This document shows positions 29,537-37,870 of a DNA stretch of 64,000 nt, piece by piece. Location of the stretch: positions 1,736,001-1,800,000 of the forward strand of contig NZ_CP029487.1 in NCBI RefSeq assembly GCF_002441855.2, given 5' to 3'. The position numbers and the translations under genes were made by a program. This DNA comes from Eubacterium maltosivorans (lineage in GTDB: Bacteria; Bacillota; Clostridia; Eubacteriales; Eubacteriaceae). A model generated the notes under the pieces. That model saw only the letters and a list, made by a program, of their open reading frames with translations, did not search any database and was not told where the DNA came from. Every line of letters starts with the position of its first letter. Within the stretch, counting starts at the first letter, position 1.

Positions 29537-29627
29537 ATTCCCACTCAATTGTTGATGGCGGCTTGCTTGTGATGTCGTACACAATACGGTTCACGTGGGG
29601 AACCTCATTGACGATACGGGTGGAGAT
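29531..29627. repeat. attL-side direct repeat (orphan guaA 3' end)
   Basis: A 97-bp copy identical to 37774-37870. It contains the last ~30 codons and stop of guaA, without the rest of the gene, directly beside the old terminator. Confidence 0.92.
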
Positions 29628-29781
29628 AAGAAAAAGCTAGTATTTATGCGGCCTTTCAGGTTTTTTAAAAATTCAATTCCCATTAAATAAAAGCTGGCGT
29701 GTATGAATTTTTGCTAGTTCACCAGCTACCTACTGCAATCATAGTAACATGTTTTCAATACATTATCAAATTATTTTACAT

Positions 29782-30375
29782 CTATATAAGTTGAATATGC
29801 TTATTTAAAGCGTCCTCTACATCTTTTTGCTGAATCCCGATATAGCGTTGTGTTATGGCGCTGTTACTGTGCTGTAAAAGCGTTCTGACAAGCTCTATAT
29901 TGTATCCATTGTTTGTATATACCTGAGTCGCAAAAAACTTTCTAAAGCTGTGCGTCCCTATTCCATCAAGTCCTAGATAATCTGCTGTAATTTTAAGTTG
30001 CTTTTGTACTGCTCTTTCCGTGACATCAAATATCCTTGCGGTAGGCTTAATGTTATGCTTAAGTGTGTAGTTTTCCAGATATCTATAAATCTCACCCGGC
30101 ACTGTGAAATTCCTTGTTTTGCCTGTTTTCTGCTCTGTTATATCTAGGCGGTATCTATCCCCATCTTTAACGATATCATTCAATCTGAGTTTCAATATAT
30201 CCGATATCCGTAATCCTAAGTTAGCTTCGAGTACAAGGGCAGTAGCCACCTTGTCATTGGGATTAAACTTCTTCTCATGTTCTTCAGGGGCTTTATATAT
30301 GAAGCCTGTTTTCATCGTTTCAATAATTTTCTTATAATTTTCCTCTGTTAAGGCGAGTGTTTTCTTGTTTGGCAT
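29782..30375 (-). CDS. short tyrosine recombinase, catalytic domain only (FimB/FimE-sized)
   Basis: 197 residues with no separate core-binding domain. The catalytic set is complete: Arg56 (LGLRISD), Lys83 (EQKTGK), His142-x-x-Arg145 (THSFRKF), His169 (LLQHSN) and Tyr178 (TQRYIG). Its size matches invertases such as FimB and FimE rather than phage integrases. It lies just inside the left repeat, 480 bases from the nearer inverted repeat of the pilus switch. It may invert that switch, or act in excision of the element; both are inference. A promoter with overlapping repeats lies upstream. Confidence 0.88.
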   Translation of the reverse strand: MPNKKTLALTEENYKKIIETMKTGFIYKAPEEHEKKFNPNDKVATALVLEANLGLRISDILKLRLNDIVKDGDRYRLDITEQKTGKTRNFTVPGEIYRYLENYTLKHNIKPTARIFDVTERAVQKQLKITADYLGLDGIGTHSFRKFFATQVYTNNGYNIELVRTLLQHSNSAITQRYIGIQQKDVEDALNKHIQLI

Positions 30376-30405
30376 GGCGCTTACTTCCTTTCAAATTCTA
30401 CAATA

Positions 30406-30513
30406 ATTATAACAAAAGTTCGTATTTTAATCAATGAAAGTTCGTATATTAAATCCATTGCTTAAGAAACCTCTAAATCTAGCCAAAGTTCGTATTTTGT
30501 CTATTATACGAAC
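30406..30513 (-). promoter_or_regulatory. recombinase promoter with repeated AAAGTTCGTAT operators
   Basis: On the minus strand TTGATT and TATAAT (30406-30411) are 17 bases apart. AAAGTTCGTAT occurs at 30415-30425, 30437-30447 and 30485-30495, and its complement core at 30506-30513. One copy lies in the promoter spacer and one just behind the -35, so repressor binding or recombinase arm-site binding is plausible. Confidence 0.6.
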
Positions 30514-31083
30514 CCGTAAGCGCTTTATAAGGATGAAGTGATATTTTTCTTAGTTGCACAGTCTTTTAAAGGGGGCGGTTTACTAAAATAAAAAAAGATA
30601 CCTCTATCTTATAAGCCGGGGGGTACTTTACACTACAAGCTAGATTTTATTTCCGTGCCTATAACGCTTTCCAAAAAAAAGAAAACCCTCTAAAACGGCT
30701 TTATGCTGGGCTTTTCAATGTCACAATAACGCATGAAATGGCTCTCAGACAAGAGATAACTTTCAAAGTGGTATACTTACACCTTTAAACAGCAATAAGG
30801 GGCAATTTAAGCGTGTATTATAATCGTCTTTTTGCTTAGTTGTTACATTATGTTATATTGGAAGATGCTTAGTCATAGCTTTATAGAGCTTTTTATATAG
30901 AACAAACTCGTTCACCATTTGAAGATATTTAAAATAACTCTGTCCGAATTTCGGACGGCGTTAAAGGTTTCGTCGAAAAATCGACTATACCCCGGACATT
31001 TTTGTCCACCCCCAAAATAAATGGACGCAATTTTGCGTTCAGTGAAAAGCTTTTTCCCATTTTTGGGAAATAGGTCAAATAAA
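30514..31083. other. gene-free stretch inside the element
   Basis: About 570 bases with no supported gene. It holds the first cluster of mini-hairpins with A/T loops (30942-31070) and scattered poly-A/T tracts. No replication protein or RNA gene was recognised. Confidence 0.4.
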
Positions 31084-31353
31084 CTATTCAAAGAACAAAG
31101 TGACAATCTGTTGCTTGATTTCTTGAGCTGTATTTTTTCGACAATTGAGCAATATTTCAATCAATCCTTTTTTGTTCACAAACCATGTTGGAACATTCTT
31201 TTTATTTAAGTATTTTACTTTGTTTTCTTCTGACACTCTTTTAATAATATGTGAACTTAAAAAAGCCCCAGCCTTAGGCCTGTTATACCCTAGCTCTCTC
31301 ATGATTTCCTGTACCTTAAACAATGGATTTTCAAACTCTTGATAAATATTCAA
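31084..31353 (-). CDS. small BRO-N-like protein of the element
   Basis: About 89 residues from a TTG start. The pattern NPLFKVQEIMRELGYNRPKA...VPTWFVNKKGLIEILL resembles a shortened BRO-N (antirepressor) DNA-binding domain. In frame it extends upstream to an ATA at 31404 placed eight bases after AAAGGGGG, so the true start may be non-standard, or the ATG may have mutated. It follows two co-oriented element genes. Function unproven. Confidence 0.45.
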   Translation of the reverse strand: MNIYQEFENPLFKVQEIMRELGYNRPKAGAFLSSHIIKRVSEENKVKYLNKKNVPTWFVNKKGLIEILLNCRKNTAQEIKQQIVTLFFE

Positions 31354-31420
31354 TGTATTTTGTTCATTTATAATAATTTTTCCAACTTTTATTTCTTTTT
31401 CTATGATTTATTCCCCCTTT

Positions 31421-31882
31421 TTAAATTTCAATGGTATTACTGTCATACTGTGACAAGTAAATTTCATTTTCTGCAATGACTCTTTCTGACCATTCAGTTA
31501 TTAAACCATCCTTTTTACCTACCTTATAACCTGACAAAAGATAATCCCCCAAACGCTCAAGCCTTTCTTCTACTCTTGCGCCGGTATTATCATTGCTGTT
31601 TTCCGGCACTTTATAAGTTAAATGCACTTTAAAATGTTCTATAATCTGATCACATAACGCTTTTCTTTCTGGCAGTCTATAATGATTAGGTAAATGCACA
31701 GTCCTGTCAGGTAAAATAAGATAATACCTTGCTGTGATATCCTCTAAAACGCCCATATTCAGGCTTTTACAGGCTTTTGCCTGCTGTTCAGTATCAAATA
31801 TCCCTAAATATATTGACTTCTTTAAATGGTCAATATAAACAATATACCGATCTAATTCTTGTTCGATAACTATTATAGTCAT
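31421..31882 (-). CDS. element protein of unknown function
   Basis: 153 residues. The N-terminal part (RYIVYIDHLKKSIYLGIFDT) resembles AP2-like/phage integrase-type three-stranded DNA-binding segments seen in mobile-element proteins, but this is weak. No catalytic motif or membrane helix. Its ATG overlaps the stop of the upstream helix-turn-helix gene (ATGA), with AAAGGGGG just before, so the two are translationally coupled. Confidence 0.6.
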   Translation of the reverse strand: MTIIVIEQELDRYIVYIDHLKKSIYLGIFDTEQQAKACKSLNMGVLEDITARYYLILPDRTVHLPNHYRLPERKALCDQIIEHFKVHLTYKVPENSNDNTGARVEERLERLGDYLLSGYKVGKKDGLITEWSERVIAENEIYLSQYDSNTIEI

Positions 31883-32169
31883 TCCCCCTTTAAATAAATA
31901 ACAATTTTCTGACAGGCCGTTAACAAGCTTTGATTGATAACCCTTTCCCCCTTATGCTCTAATTCTGCTATCTGCTTGCTGGTATAACCATCCATCCAAT
32001 AATTAAGACGCTGTCTTTGCTTTGCACTGATTTTACTTTGCTTAATGGCGTTTTCTATGTCTGTAATTGTGTCCAGCATTGAATAACTTGCGCTTTGCTC
32101 TGCACTGGCCTTTATACTATAAAATGCTCTTAACATCCGTTTCAAAGAATGTTCGTCAATTATTGCCAT
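31879..32169 (-). CDS. small sigma-70 region-4-like helix-turn-helix protein
   Basis: 96 residues. SAKQRQRLNYWMDGYTSKQI followed by AELEHKG reads as a sigma region-4 or ArpU-like helix-turn-helix, common in phage late regulators. The ATG at 32169 has no ribosome site; a GGGAGGG lies 55 bases further up, in front of in-frame ATT codons, so the start is uncertain. First gene of a three-gene cluster running left. Confidence 0.55.
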   Translation of the reverse strand: MAIIDEHSLKRMLRAFYSIKASAEQSASYSMLDTITDIENAIKQSKISAKQRQRLNYWMDGYTSKQIAELEHKGERVINQSLLTACQKIVIYLKGE

Positions 32170-32422
32170 TAAATCAATCGTGTTTGAAATTGTTCTTTGT
32201 ATGCGTTTAATAATATCCCTCCCTTAAGATTAATTGTAAGTACGCGCTCTTTTTGAGCGGCTAAATAACGCCCGACGAATTTCGTCGCTAGTTAAAGTGT
32301 GTTTATATTTGAATTGCAATAACAAAATTAAATGGGTCAGCCGTATTTTCGGCACACCCCTTAATCAGCTCTTTAATGGCTTGCAGTAAGATAGGCACAA
32401 CCTGACATTTTATCACGTTTTT

Positions 32423-32791
32423 GTGATAAAACTTGACATTTTAACTCAAAAAAGAGTAAAACCTCAGAACGTTAGAAAACATGTAGATAGTGAAGATAAT
32501 GGGGTAACGATTCGTGACTCTATCGGGAGAGAACAGACTCCTGTTTGTATCAACGAATCAGGTCTATACTCTTTAATCCTGTCCAGCAAACTTCCATCAG
32601 CTAAACAATTCAAACGTTGGGTAGCAAGTGAGGTTCTCCCAGAACTTAGAAAAACAGGAGGCTATAGTGTTCAGAATTTAACAGGACTTTCACCAGAGAC
32701 AGTAGCATTAATGAAAGCAACTGAAGCGCTCGTGATGATTGAAAAAAAGCAAAATGAGAGATATCGGAGAAATTATAAGCAATGCTCATAG
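32423..32791 (+). pseudogene. remnant of a phage antirepressor (BRO-N family)
   Basis: In a 122-codon open stretch the segment NGVTIRDSIGREQTPVCINE, then SGLYSLILSSKLPSAKQFKR and WVASEVLPELRKTGGY, is a textbook BRO-N C-terminal half. The usual N-terminal half (VRTV...WFVGKDV...LGY) is missing and replaced by unrelated codons, and no ribosome site is seen. It is opposite in strand to most element genes. Most likely a dead fragment. Confidence 0.65.
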
Positions 32792-32965
32792 CCCAAAATT
32801 GAGCCATGAGTCAAACTTATTTATAATGAGCGAAAACTGATTTAATATTTGGCGGCTGAAAATCCAGCCACGAGACCGGGCCAAAATTGGACCGATCTAA
32901 CCAGCTGAAAATACAGTCCGTTACTTCTCAAAAAAGGTCAGCTCAATTTTCAGCACACCCCCTAA

Positions 32966-33202
32966 TGAAAGATAAAAACAAATCCACGCAAGGCTATCAT
33001 TGACCATGTGGACGAAGAAGACGCCCTGAAATGGGGCATCCTTTACCAAGCGTCCGAAATTCGGACGGCTGATGTCTGGGAAGATTATTCGCTGTTTTTA
33101 GTGAATAATACAAGGCAACGTGGTAAGCCTAAAAAGGCACGTACTTATTCTATAACGTTCGAAAAACGGACGGTTGGAATTGAGGACAAAAGACTATTTT
33201 AG
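32966..33202 (+). pseudogene. second antirepressor fragment (BRO-N N-terminal part)
   Basis: Near 32978 one frame reads NPRKAIIDHVDEED, a classic BRO-N motif, then diverges (ALKWGILYQASEIRT...). An open run to 33202 follows, but without a start or a continuing domain. It carries mini-hairpins inside the sequence. It appears to be a separate decayed piece of the same gene family, lying downstream of the other fragment in the wrong order. Confidence 0.45.
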
Positions 33203-34196
33203 TTGCGTCGAAAAATCGACGAAACCTCATAGACGAAGAAGAAAAAGACTTTTCGGGATTTTCCCCGTAAAACCTCAAAATGGCGGTTGATTTCATGACG
33301 GATTATAAAAATGTCACCCAATGTAAGGCGATAAAGGTAGACCATGTAAAGAGCTTAGGACGAAATTCGTACGAAGGAAATTGATTGATGTAAATTACAT
33401 TGACTTTATTTGGTATAATTATACCATTTTATTTAATGTTTTGCAATCGTTTTAATTCAATGATACTCTTTTCCATTAAAGAACAAACTCCATATCTTAA
33501 CAACAAAAATAACGACCCTTGTTCACTATCACCATTAGTGTAAGAGTCGTTATAATCCGCAAGAGATAATTCCAAAAATCCTTTCACCTTTATTATATCA
33601 CGTTTATTTTATGCTTTCAATTCCATTATTTTTTCTTTTGTCGGCCTTAAAACCATACTGGATTCTAGACAGCGTAAGCGGTCTAAATCCTGTAAAATAT
33701 TTATGTTCTGTGATTGACTGATTAGGTGAAGCGTGAATAAATCGTTAGATTTATGCTAAGCGTACATAATCAGGAATGAAACAGGGCATAAATATAAATA
33801 CCTGGACAAGGACAATACTTTCTTCATGTATTTTTCATAATAAATAATTTCTCTATAATATGTCATTCTTTTTTAACAGTGGATTCAATTAAAGTATCTC
33901 TTATGGTCTGTCCTCTAATAAAAATCCCACTCGTTGCACTCGTGTGCTTTATTCGCTTTGTTTTCCTGTCGGAAAATGCAAAGCTCATATTGTAGGCCAA
34001 ACAAGAGAAAAAATAGATTATTTATCTAGCGATATATTTTCATTAACTTACAATAATTGTTTCACTTATTTTCATTTGTACAATTTTATTTATATATATA
34101 GAAAGAATTTATTTTTTGTACACTTTTTATTGTTTAAGGCAATATAACTTATTACCCCCTATAAAAGGGCTTACCATGATATAATATCCGGCATCA
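33203..34196. other. gene-free stretch inside the element
   Basis: About 1 kb, AT-rich, with no supported gene. It contains a hairpin at 33511-33551 (AACGACCCTT with AAGAGTCGTT, and an inner CACTA/TAGTG pair). Possible uses are a replication origin or decayed coding sequence; nothing decisive is seen. Confidence 0.4.
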
Positions 34197-35864
34197 TTAT
34201 TTTGTACTGTCTTTTTTTATAAGTCGATAGTTGCCCTCTCTTATTCTGTCTGCTTTGTAGGGAAGGTCATTATTTTTAAAAATAGGATTTAAATTCTTAC
34301 CGTCAATCTTACCTTGACTTAATTCATTTAGCTGTTGTGTGACTTCTTCTTGTTTAAAAGATTCCTGGCTGTCAACCAATGTGTCTAAATAGTCTATGAT
34401 TTCTATCTGTTCTTGTTGTGTGCATAAATGAAAGACGGCATTTTTATTTCTATCTTTATCGGGCTGAATAACATGAATGTTGTCACAATTCGTTAAATTT
34501 TTGATATAGGCTTGAATATCTTTTTGACATTCTAGTTTTTCAATGATACGATGGATTTCATATTTCAGTGCTATGTCTGAATGTTCAAATTCTCCATCTT
34601 TTTCTATAATGCCGTAAATACCCTTTAAATTGCTTTTGTCTAGGATACCATTTTGATAATCTTTGATATATTCATGGTTCTTTTCTGTCAGGCATGTTAT
34701 TAGCTTTTTATAGACTGTCTTGTGGTCTGTCTCTCCATCAATGGTCTGTACTGACTGAATAAGTTCATCCCTTGTCTGTACGCTTAAAGAGTCAAGTGTT
34801 TCTTTGTCGGTTAAGACATCTCCTGAATATAATGTAATAGACAAGTTTATTAGTCTTTCTTCTCTATCCGTTAGTTTCGGTGCTACAATATGTAATGTTG
34901 GTTTTGATTGTCTGGCTCTGGCAAGGAATTGTTTAATCATGGTAAAATCACCCATTCTATAATTATTGTGCAATATACAGTAAAGGTCTGTAATATTTTC
35001 ATTGACAAATGTTATTCCAGAATCTACCCACGATGTGGCTAACAATATATTATATTGGTTGATTTCTCCTGTCTCCACAAGGTCTTGAAACTGTTTAAAA
35101 TGCTCTGTGTCTTGTAGGGTTCTATTTTTTGATGTAATGCCGATTGTCTTAATGTTATAGACTTCTTTAAGTTCCTTTTCTATTTTTTCAATGGCTTTTG
35201 TATCGTTTACGAGCGCAATTTGTAAATGTGTTTCTTTATAATTTTTAATGAGTTCTTTCTTTAGATGATCTTCACTGTACATTGTCCAGATATTTACTTT
35301 TTCAAGATAGTTCATTTCCTTTTCTACCTCAATACATAAATCAATCTTGTTATACAATTCTGTTTTTTCTAAACAATAAAACAATTCAGGCGTTGCGGTT
35401 GTCATAATGGCCGCGTTCCCGTTCTTAAGATAGGTTTCAATGGCCTTTATAACAGGGTGTGTCTGTTCTTGATATGCAAATGTGGCATACTGTACAATCT
35501 TATGCGGTTCATCCACATATACAAGTATGTTTTTATTGATGTCGTCATTCTGTTTTGTTTCTAACCCAGAAGTCACGAATGTTTGAGAACTAACTTCTGA
35601 TTCATCTAAAAAAATATCGCCTTGTTCTGCGATGATCTGTGTTTGACGATTTTGCTTAGATAAAGCTGTTGTAGGATTAATAATTTTTATATCTTCACAA
35701 ACTCCTTTTATCCTTAAACTGCTGATATAATGACTTTTCCCTGTGCCTTGCGGGGCAATAAAGAAAATGACTTGATGTGCTTTAATGGCGTTTTCAATTA
35801 TTTGTGTTAAGATGTTATCTTGACCAATGTATTTTTTTGTAAGGGTGTGTTTGATGTATTCCAT
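34197..35864 (-). CDS. SF2 (DEAH-type) helicase of the element
   Basis: 555 residues. Helicase motifs are in order: Walker A APQGTGKS (about 37-44), DEPH (118-121), TTATPE (155-160), SWVDSGITF (278-286) and the arginine motif QFLARARQ (312-319). The C-terminal ~200 residues match no domain I know. Herpes-type origin-binding helicases and some plasmid or satellite replication helicases share this layout, so a role in replicating the element is likely. AAGGTGG precedes the ATG. A terminator isolates it from the gene upstream. Confidence 0.75.
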   Translation of the reverse strand: MEYIKHTLTKKYIGQDNILTQIIENAIKAHQVIFFIAPQGTGKSHYISSLRIKGVCEDIKIINPTTALSKQNRQTQIIAEQGDIFLDESEVSSQTFVTSGLETKQNDDINKNILVYVDEPHKIVQYATFAYQEQTHPVIKAIETYLKNGNAAIMTTATPELFYCLEKTELYNKIDLCIEVEKEMNYLEKVNIWTMYSEDHLKKELIKNYKETHLQIALVNDTKAIEKIEKELKEVYNIKTIGITSKNRTLQDTEHFKQFQDLVETGEINQYNILLATSWVDSGITFVNENITDLYCILHNNYRMGDFTMIKQFLARARQSKPTLHIVAPKLTDREERLINLSITLYSGDVLTDKETLDSLSVQTRDELIQSVQTIDGETDHKTVYKKLITCLTEKNHEYIKDYQNGILDKSNLKGIYGIIEKDGEFEHSDIALKYEIHRIIEKLECQKDIQAYIKNLTNCDNIHVIQPDKDRNKNAVFHLCTQQEQIEIIDYLDTLVDSQESFKQEEVTQQLNELSQGKIDGKNLNPIFKNNDLPYKADRIREGNYRLIKKDSTK

Positions 35865-35913
35865 AAATGACCACCTTTTTTTCTGTCATTATATCAGATT
35901 TAATCTGTTATGT

Positions 35914-35948
35914 ACAAAAGGGTGTACCAATTTGTTACACCCTTTTGT
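35914..35948. terminator. terminator between the 216-residue gene and the helicase gene
   Basis: AAAAGGGTGTA/TACACCCTTTT perfect stem with a 9-base loop. Confidence 0.7.
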
Positions 35949-35965
35949 AATGTCTTTTTATGTGC

Positions 35966-36616
35966 TTAGCCGTGTAATTCTTTCCATATGGTTTCATATT
36001 TATATGCTTTTGTCTCTTGAATATAGTCCGGCGCTGGGAATAGCTCTAAAGTATCGGCTAGACAATTATGTTTTCCAATGTCGTTACCTGTTACAAGCCC
36101 TGCATCGCAGTCTTGAACCATTGTTTTTTTATATGCCCGCTTTCTTTGTTCGGGTGTGATATCATCCTCTAACAAGCAAAGAAATTCAATCAAATAATAA
36201 TATTGTGCATGGTCATAAATGCTTTCAAAAATAACTTCACTGTCTATTAACTGGTCATCATATAAATAATCAAGAAAAGATTGAAAGCTTTTGTTTCTCC
36301 ATGGGCTTAATTGTTTATTTCTGTATTGTTCAGCATATAAGAACATCTCTCTTGTATATCTTGAAAATTGATAGCTAACATCTTCATTCAGGTTTTCCTT
36401 AATGCCTTTTTTGTCTCGTTCTTGTTCTATTTCTTCTTCATCTAATGGGATGATACTGTAAAGCGGTGACATAACGATTTGCGCGGTTTCTCTGTTTATT
36501 CTACCGATTGATATTAAGTGCATTAGGTTCAATGCAGTGCTATAGGCGGTGTCACTGACGCGCATATCAATTTCTTTCTGCGTCAATGGATGTGTGGTAT
36601 TGAATAGTGTTGTCAT
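35966..36616 (-). CDS. element protein of unknown function
   Basis: 216 residues, soluble and acidic, rich in helix-forming and aromatic residues (YDHAQYYYLIEFLCLLEDDI). No motif recognised. AGGGAGA precedes the ATG. It lies 17 bases behind the integrase gene, so the two are probably co-transcribed, as accessory or control genes often are with integrases. Confidence 0.65.
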   Translation of the reverse strand: MTTLFNTTHPLTQKEIDMRVSDTAYSTALNLMHLISIGRINRETAQIVMSPLYSIIPLDEEEIEQERDKKGIKENLNEDVSYQFSRYTREMFLYAEQYRNKQLSPWRNKSFQSFLDYLYDDQLIDSEVIFESIYDHAQYYYLIEFLCLLEDDITPEQRKRAYKKTMVQDCDAGLVTGNDIGKHNCLADTLELFPAPDYIQETKAYKYETIWKELHG

Positions 36617-36633
36617 TTTCTTTCTCCCTGTTT

Positions 36634-37605
36634 TTATTTAACATTGTACCTTTTAAATTGATGTTTTGATTTTATTTTTATATCCTCTAAAGGGCTTATA
36701 TCATCTACAATATTAACAATATCCGAAATATCAAAACTATAATAGTGATCTAACATTTTCATTGTTTTATGCCCTGTAATGCGTTTAAGTAGTAAGGGTG
36801 GTACCCCTTTTCTTACGCTCATTGTTATAAACGTATGTCTAAATAAATGAACCGATGTTTTATTGACACCCCTGTTTTTACAGTATTTTCTAACGCTGTC
36901 TTGTAACGTCGTTCGTGCTAATGGTTCGCCAAAGATATTACAAAAAAGAGGTTCTCCCATCTTTCCATTTCTAATATCTAAATATTCTTGAAGCACTAAA
37001 TATAAAGAAGAGCTAACAGGCAATAATCTACCTTCCCTGTTTTTTGTGTGATCAAGAATAATGATTTGATTTTTCAGATCTACGTTCTTTATTTTAAGCT
37101 CTCTTAGCTCTTTTGACCTTATGCCTGTACCAACTAAAGTATTGATAATCACCCATGTTCTATATAGTGAAAAAGATTTTGTTTTTGGGCGTTTAAGTAA
37201 TTTTTCAAGTTCGTCAATTGTATAAATTTCTTTTATTTCTTCTTGCTCTATTACTCGATTAAAAACAATCGTTTCCTTAATATAGCCTTTTTCTATGCCA
37301 AAATGTATAACAGGGGAGATTTTAAACTGATAAGAATTAACCGTTGTTGGCTTCAAACCAGTTTTATTTAAAGCCAAAACAAAATTATCAATGATTGCTT
37401 GTGTAATCTCATTGCAGTATAAATCTGTCTCTATTGCTTTAATAAAATACCGACATGCGTTCTCATATCCCTTAATTGTGACCTCTGCAATATTCCTTTT
37501 TTCACAGTCCTTTCTATAAAGAGATACAAGATCACTGTATCTTATATCTCGTTTTTCTGCAATTTGAACAAGTGGCTTGTTTGCTTTTTTCCATCCTTTT
37601 TTCAT
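36634..37605 (-). CDS. tyrosine integrase of the guaA element
   Basis: 323 residues, full-length phage-type integrase. A SAM-like core-binding domain (about 20-115) precedes the catalytic domain with Arg163 (GTGIRSKEL), Lys188 (HTKNREG), His253-x-x-Arg256 (HLFRHTF), His279 (ITGHK) and Tyr288/289 (DHYYSF). It lies beside the right repeat, the usual place for the enzyme that inserts the element at guaA. AGAGGGG precedes ATG at 37605. Confidence 0.92.
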   Translation of the reverse strand: MKKGWKKANKPLVQIAEKRDIRYSDLVSLYRKDCEKRNIAEVTIKGYENACRYFIKAIETDLYCNEITQAIIDNFVLALNKTGLKPTTVNSYQFKISPVIHFGIEKGYIKETIVFNRVIEQEEIKEIYTIDELEKLLKRPKTKSFSLYRTWVIINTLVGTGIRSKELRELKIKNVDLKNQIIILDHTKNREGRLLPVSSSLYLVLQEYLDIRNGKMGEPLFCNIFGEPLARTTLQDSVRKYCKNRGVNKTSVHLFRHTFITMSVRKGVPPLLLKRITGHKTMKMLDHYYSFDISDIVNIVDDISPLEDIKIKSKHQFKRYNVK

Positions 37606-37630
37606 GTAAAACCCCTCTTAGAATTTAAAA

Positions 37631-37678
37631 TAGCCGTGTACGATTACTAAACAGAAAAGTTCAGTTCATACACGGCTA
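37631..37678. terminator. hairpin between guaA and the integrase gene
   Basis: TAGCCGTGTA pairs with TACACGGCTA around a 28-base loop, with T-rich sequence after it on the minus strand. It may replace the lost guaA terminator and insulate the integrase gene. Confidence 0.55.
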
Positions 37679-37773
37679 CTTCTATTAACAGGGATATATA
37701 TTTTTTTTAAAAACTCTTAAGAATTGCTTAAATACTATGTTTAACCAAGATAACTCAACGCTATAAGTTGAAT

Positions 37774-37870
37774 TTTTTTATTCCCACTCAATTGTTGATG
37801 GCGGCTTGCTTGTGATGTCGTACACAATACGGTTCACGTGGGGAACCTCATTGACGATACGGGTGGAGAT
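37774..37870. repeat. attR-side direct repeat, now the 3' end of guaA
   Basis: A 97-bp copy identical to 29531-29627. It supplies the last guaA codons and stop, so insertion leaves guaA intact. Confidence 0.92.

Larger units (their letters stand above)
30942..33370. repeat. family of mini-hairpins with short A/T-only loops
   Basis: At least 15 short hairpins share a 4-7-bp stem and a 3-6-base loop of A and T, with unrelated stem sequences. Examples: GTCCGAATTTCGGAC (30942), GTCGAAAAATCGAC (30972), GGACATTTTTGTCC (30994), CGCTCTTTTTGAGCG (32245), GCCGTATTTTCGGC (32340), ACTCAAAAAAGAGT (32444), GGCTGAAAATCCAGCC (32854), CGTCCGAAATTCGGACG (33051), GCCTAAAAAGGC (33127), CGTCGAAAAATCGACG (33206). 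They cluster in the noncoding parts of the element and its decayed genes. Confidence 0.6.
29531..37870. mobile_element. integrated element in guaA 3' end, about 8.24 kb, satellite-like
   Basis: Two identical 97-bp copies of the guaA 3' end (29531-29627 and 37774-37870) lie 8,243 bases apart in direct orientation. The DNA between is visibly more AT-rich than its surroundings and carries two tyrosine recombinases, an SF2 helicase, a small helix-turn-helix protein, antirepressor fragments and unknown genes, but no capsid, tail, lysis or conjugation gene. Staphylococcal pathogenicity islands such as SaPIbov1 also use the guaA 3' end. A phage-satellite or small integrative element is the best reading; decay of some genes suggests it is partly defective. 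Confidence 0.85.

Noticed and set aside
30912-31160. 82-codon open frame on the minus strand overlapping the BRO-N-like gene
   Set aside because: Different frame from the BRO-N-like gene, no ribosome site, and it consists largely of translated mini-hairpins.
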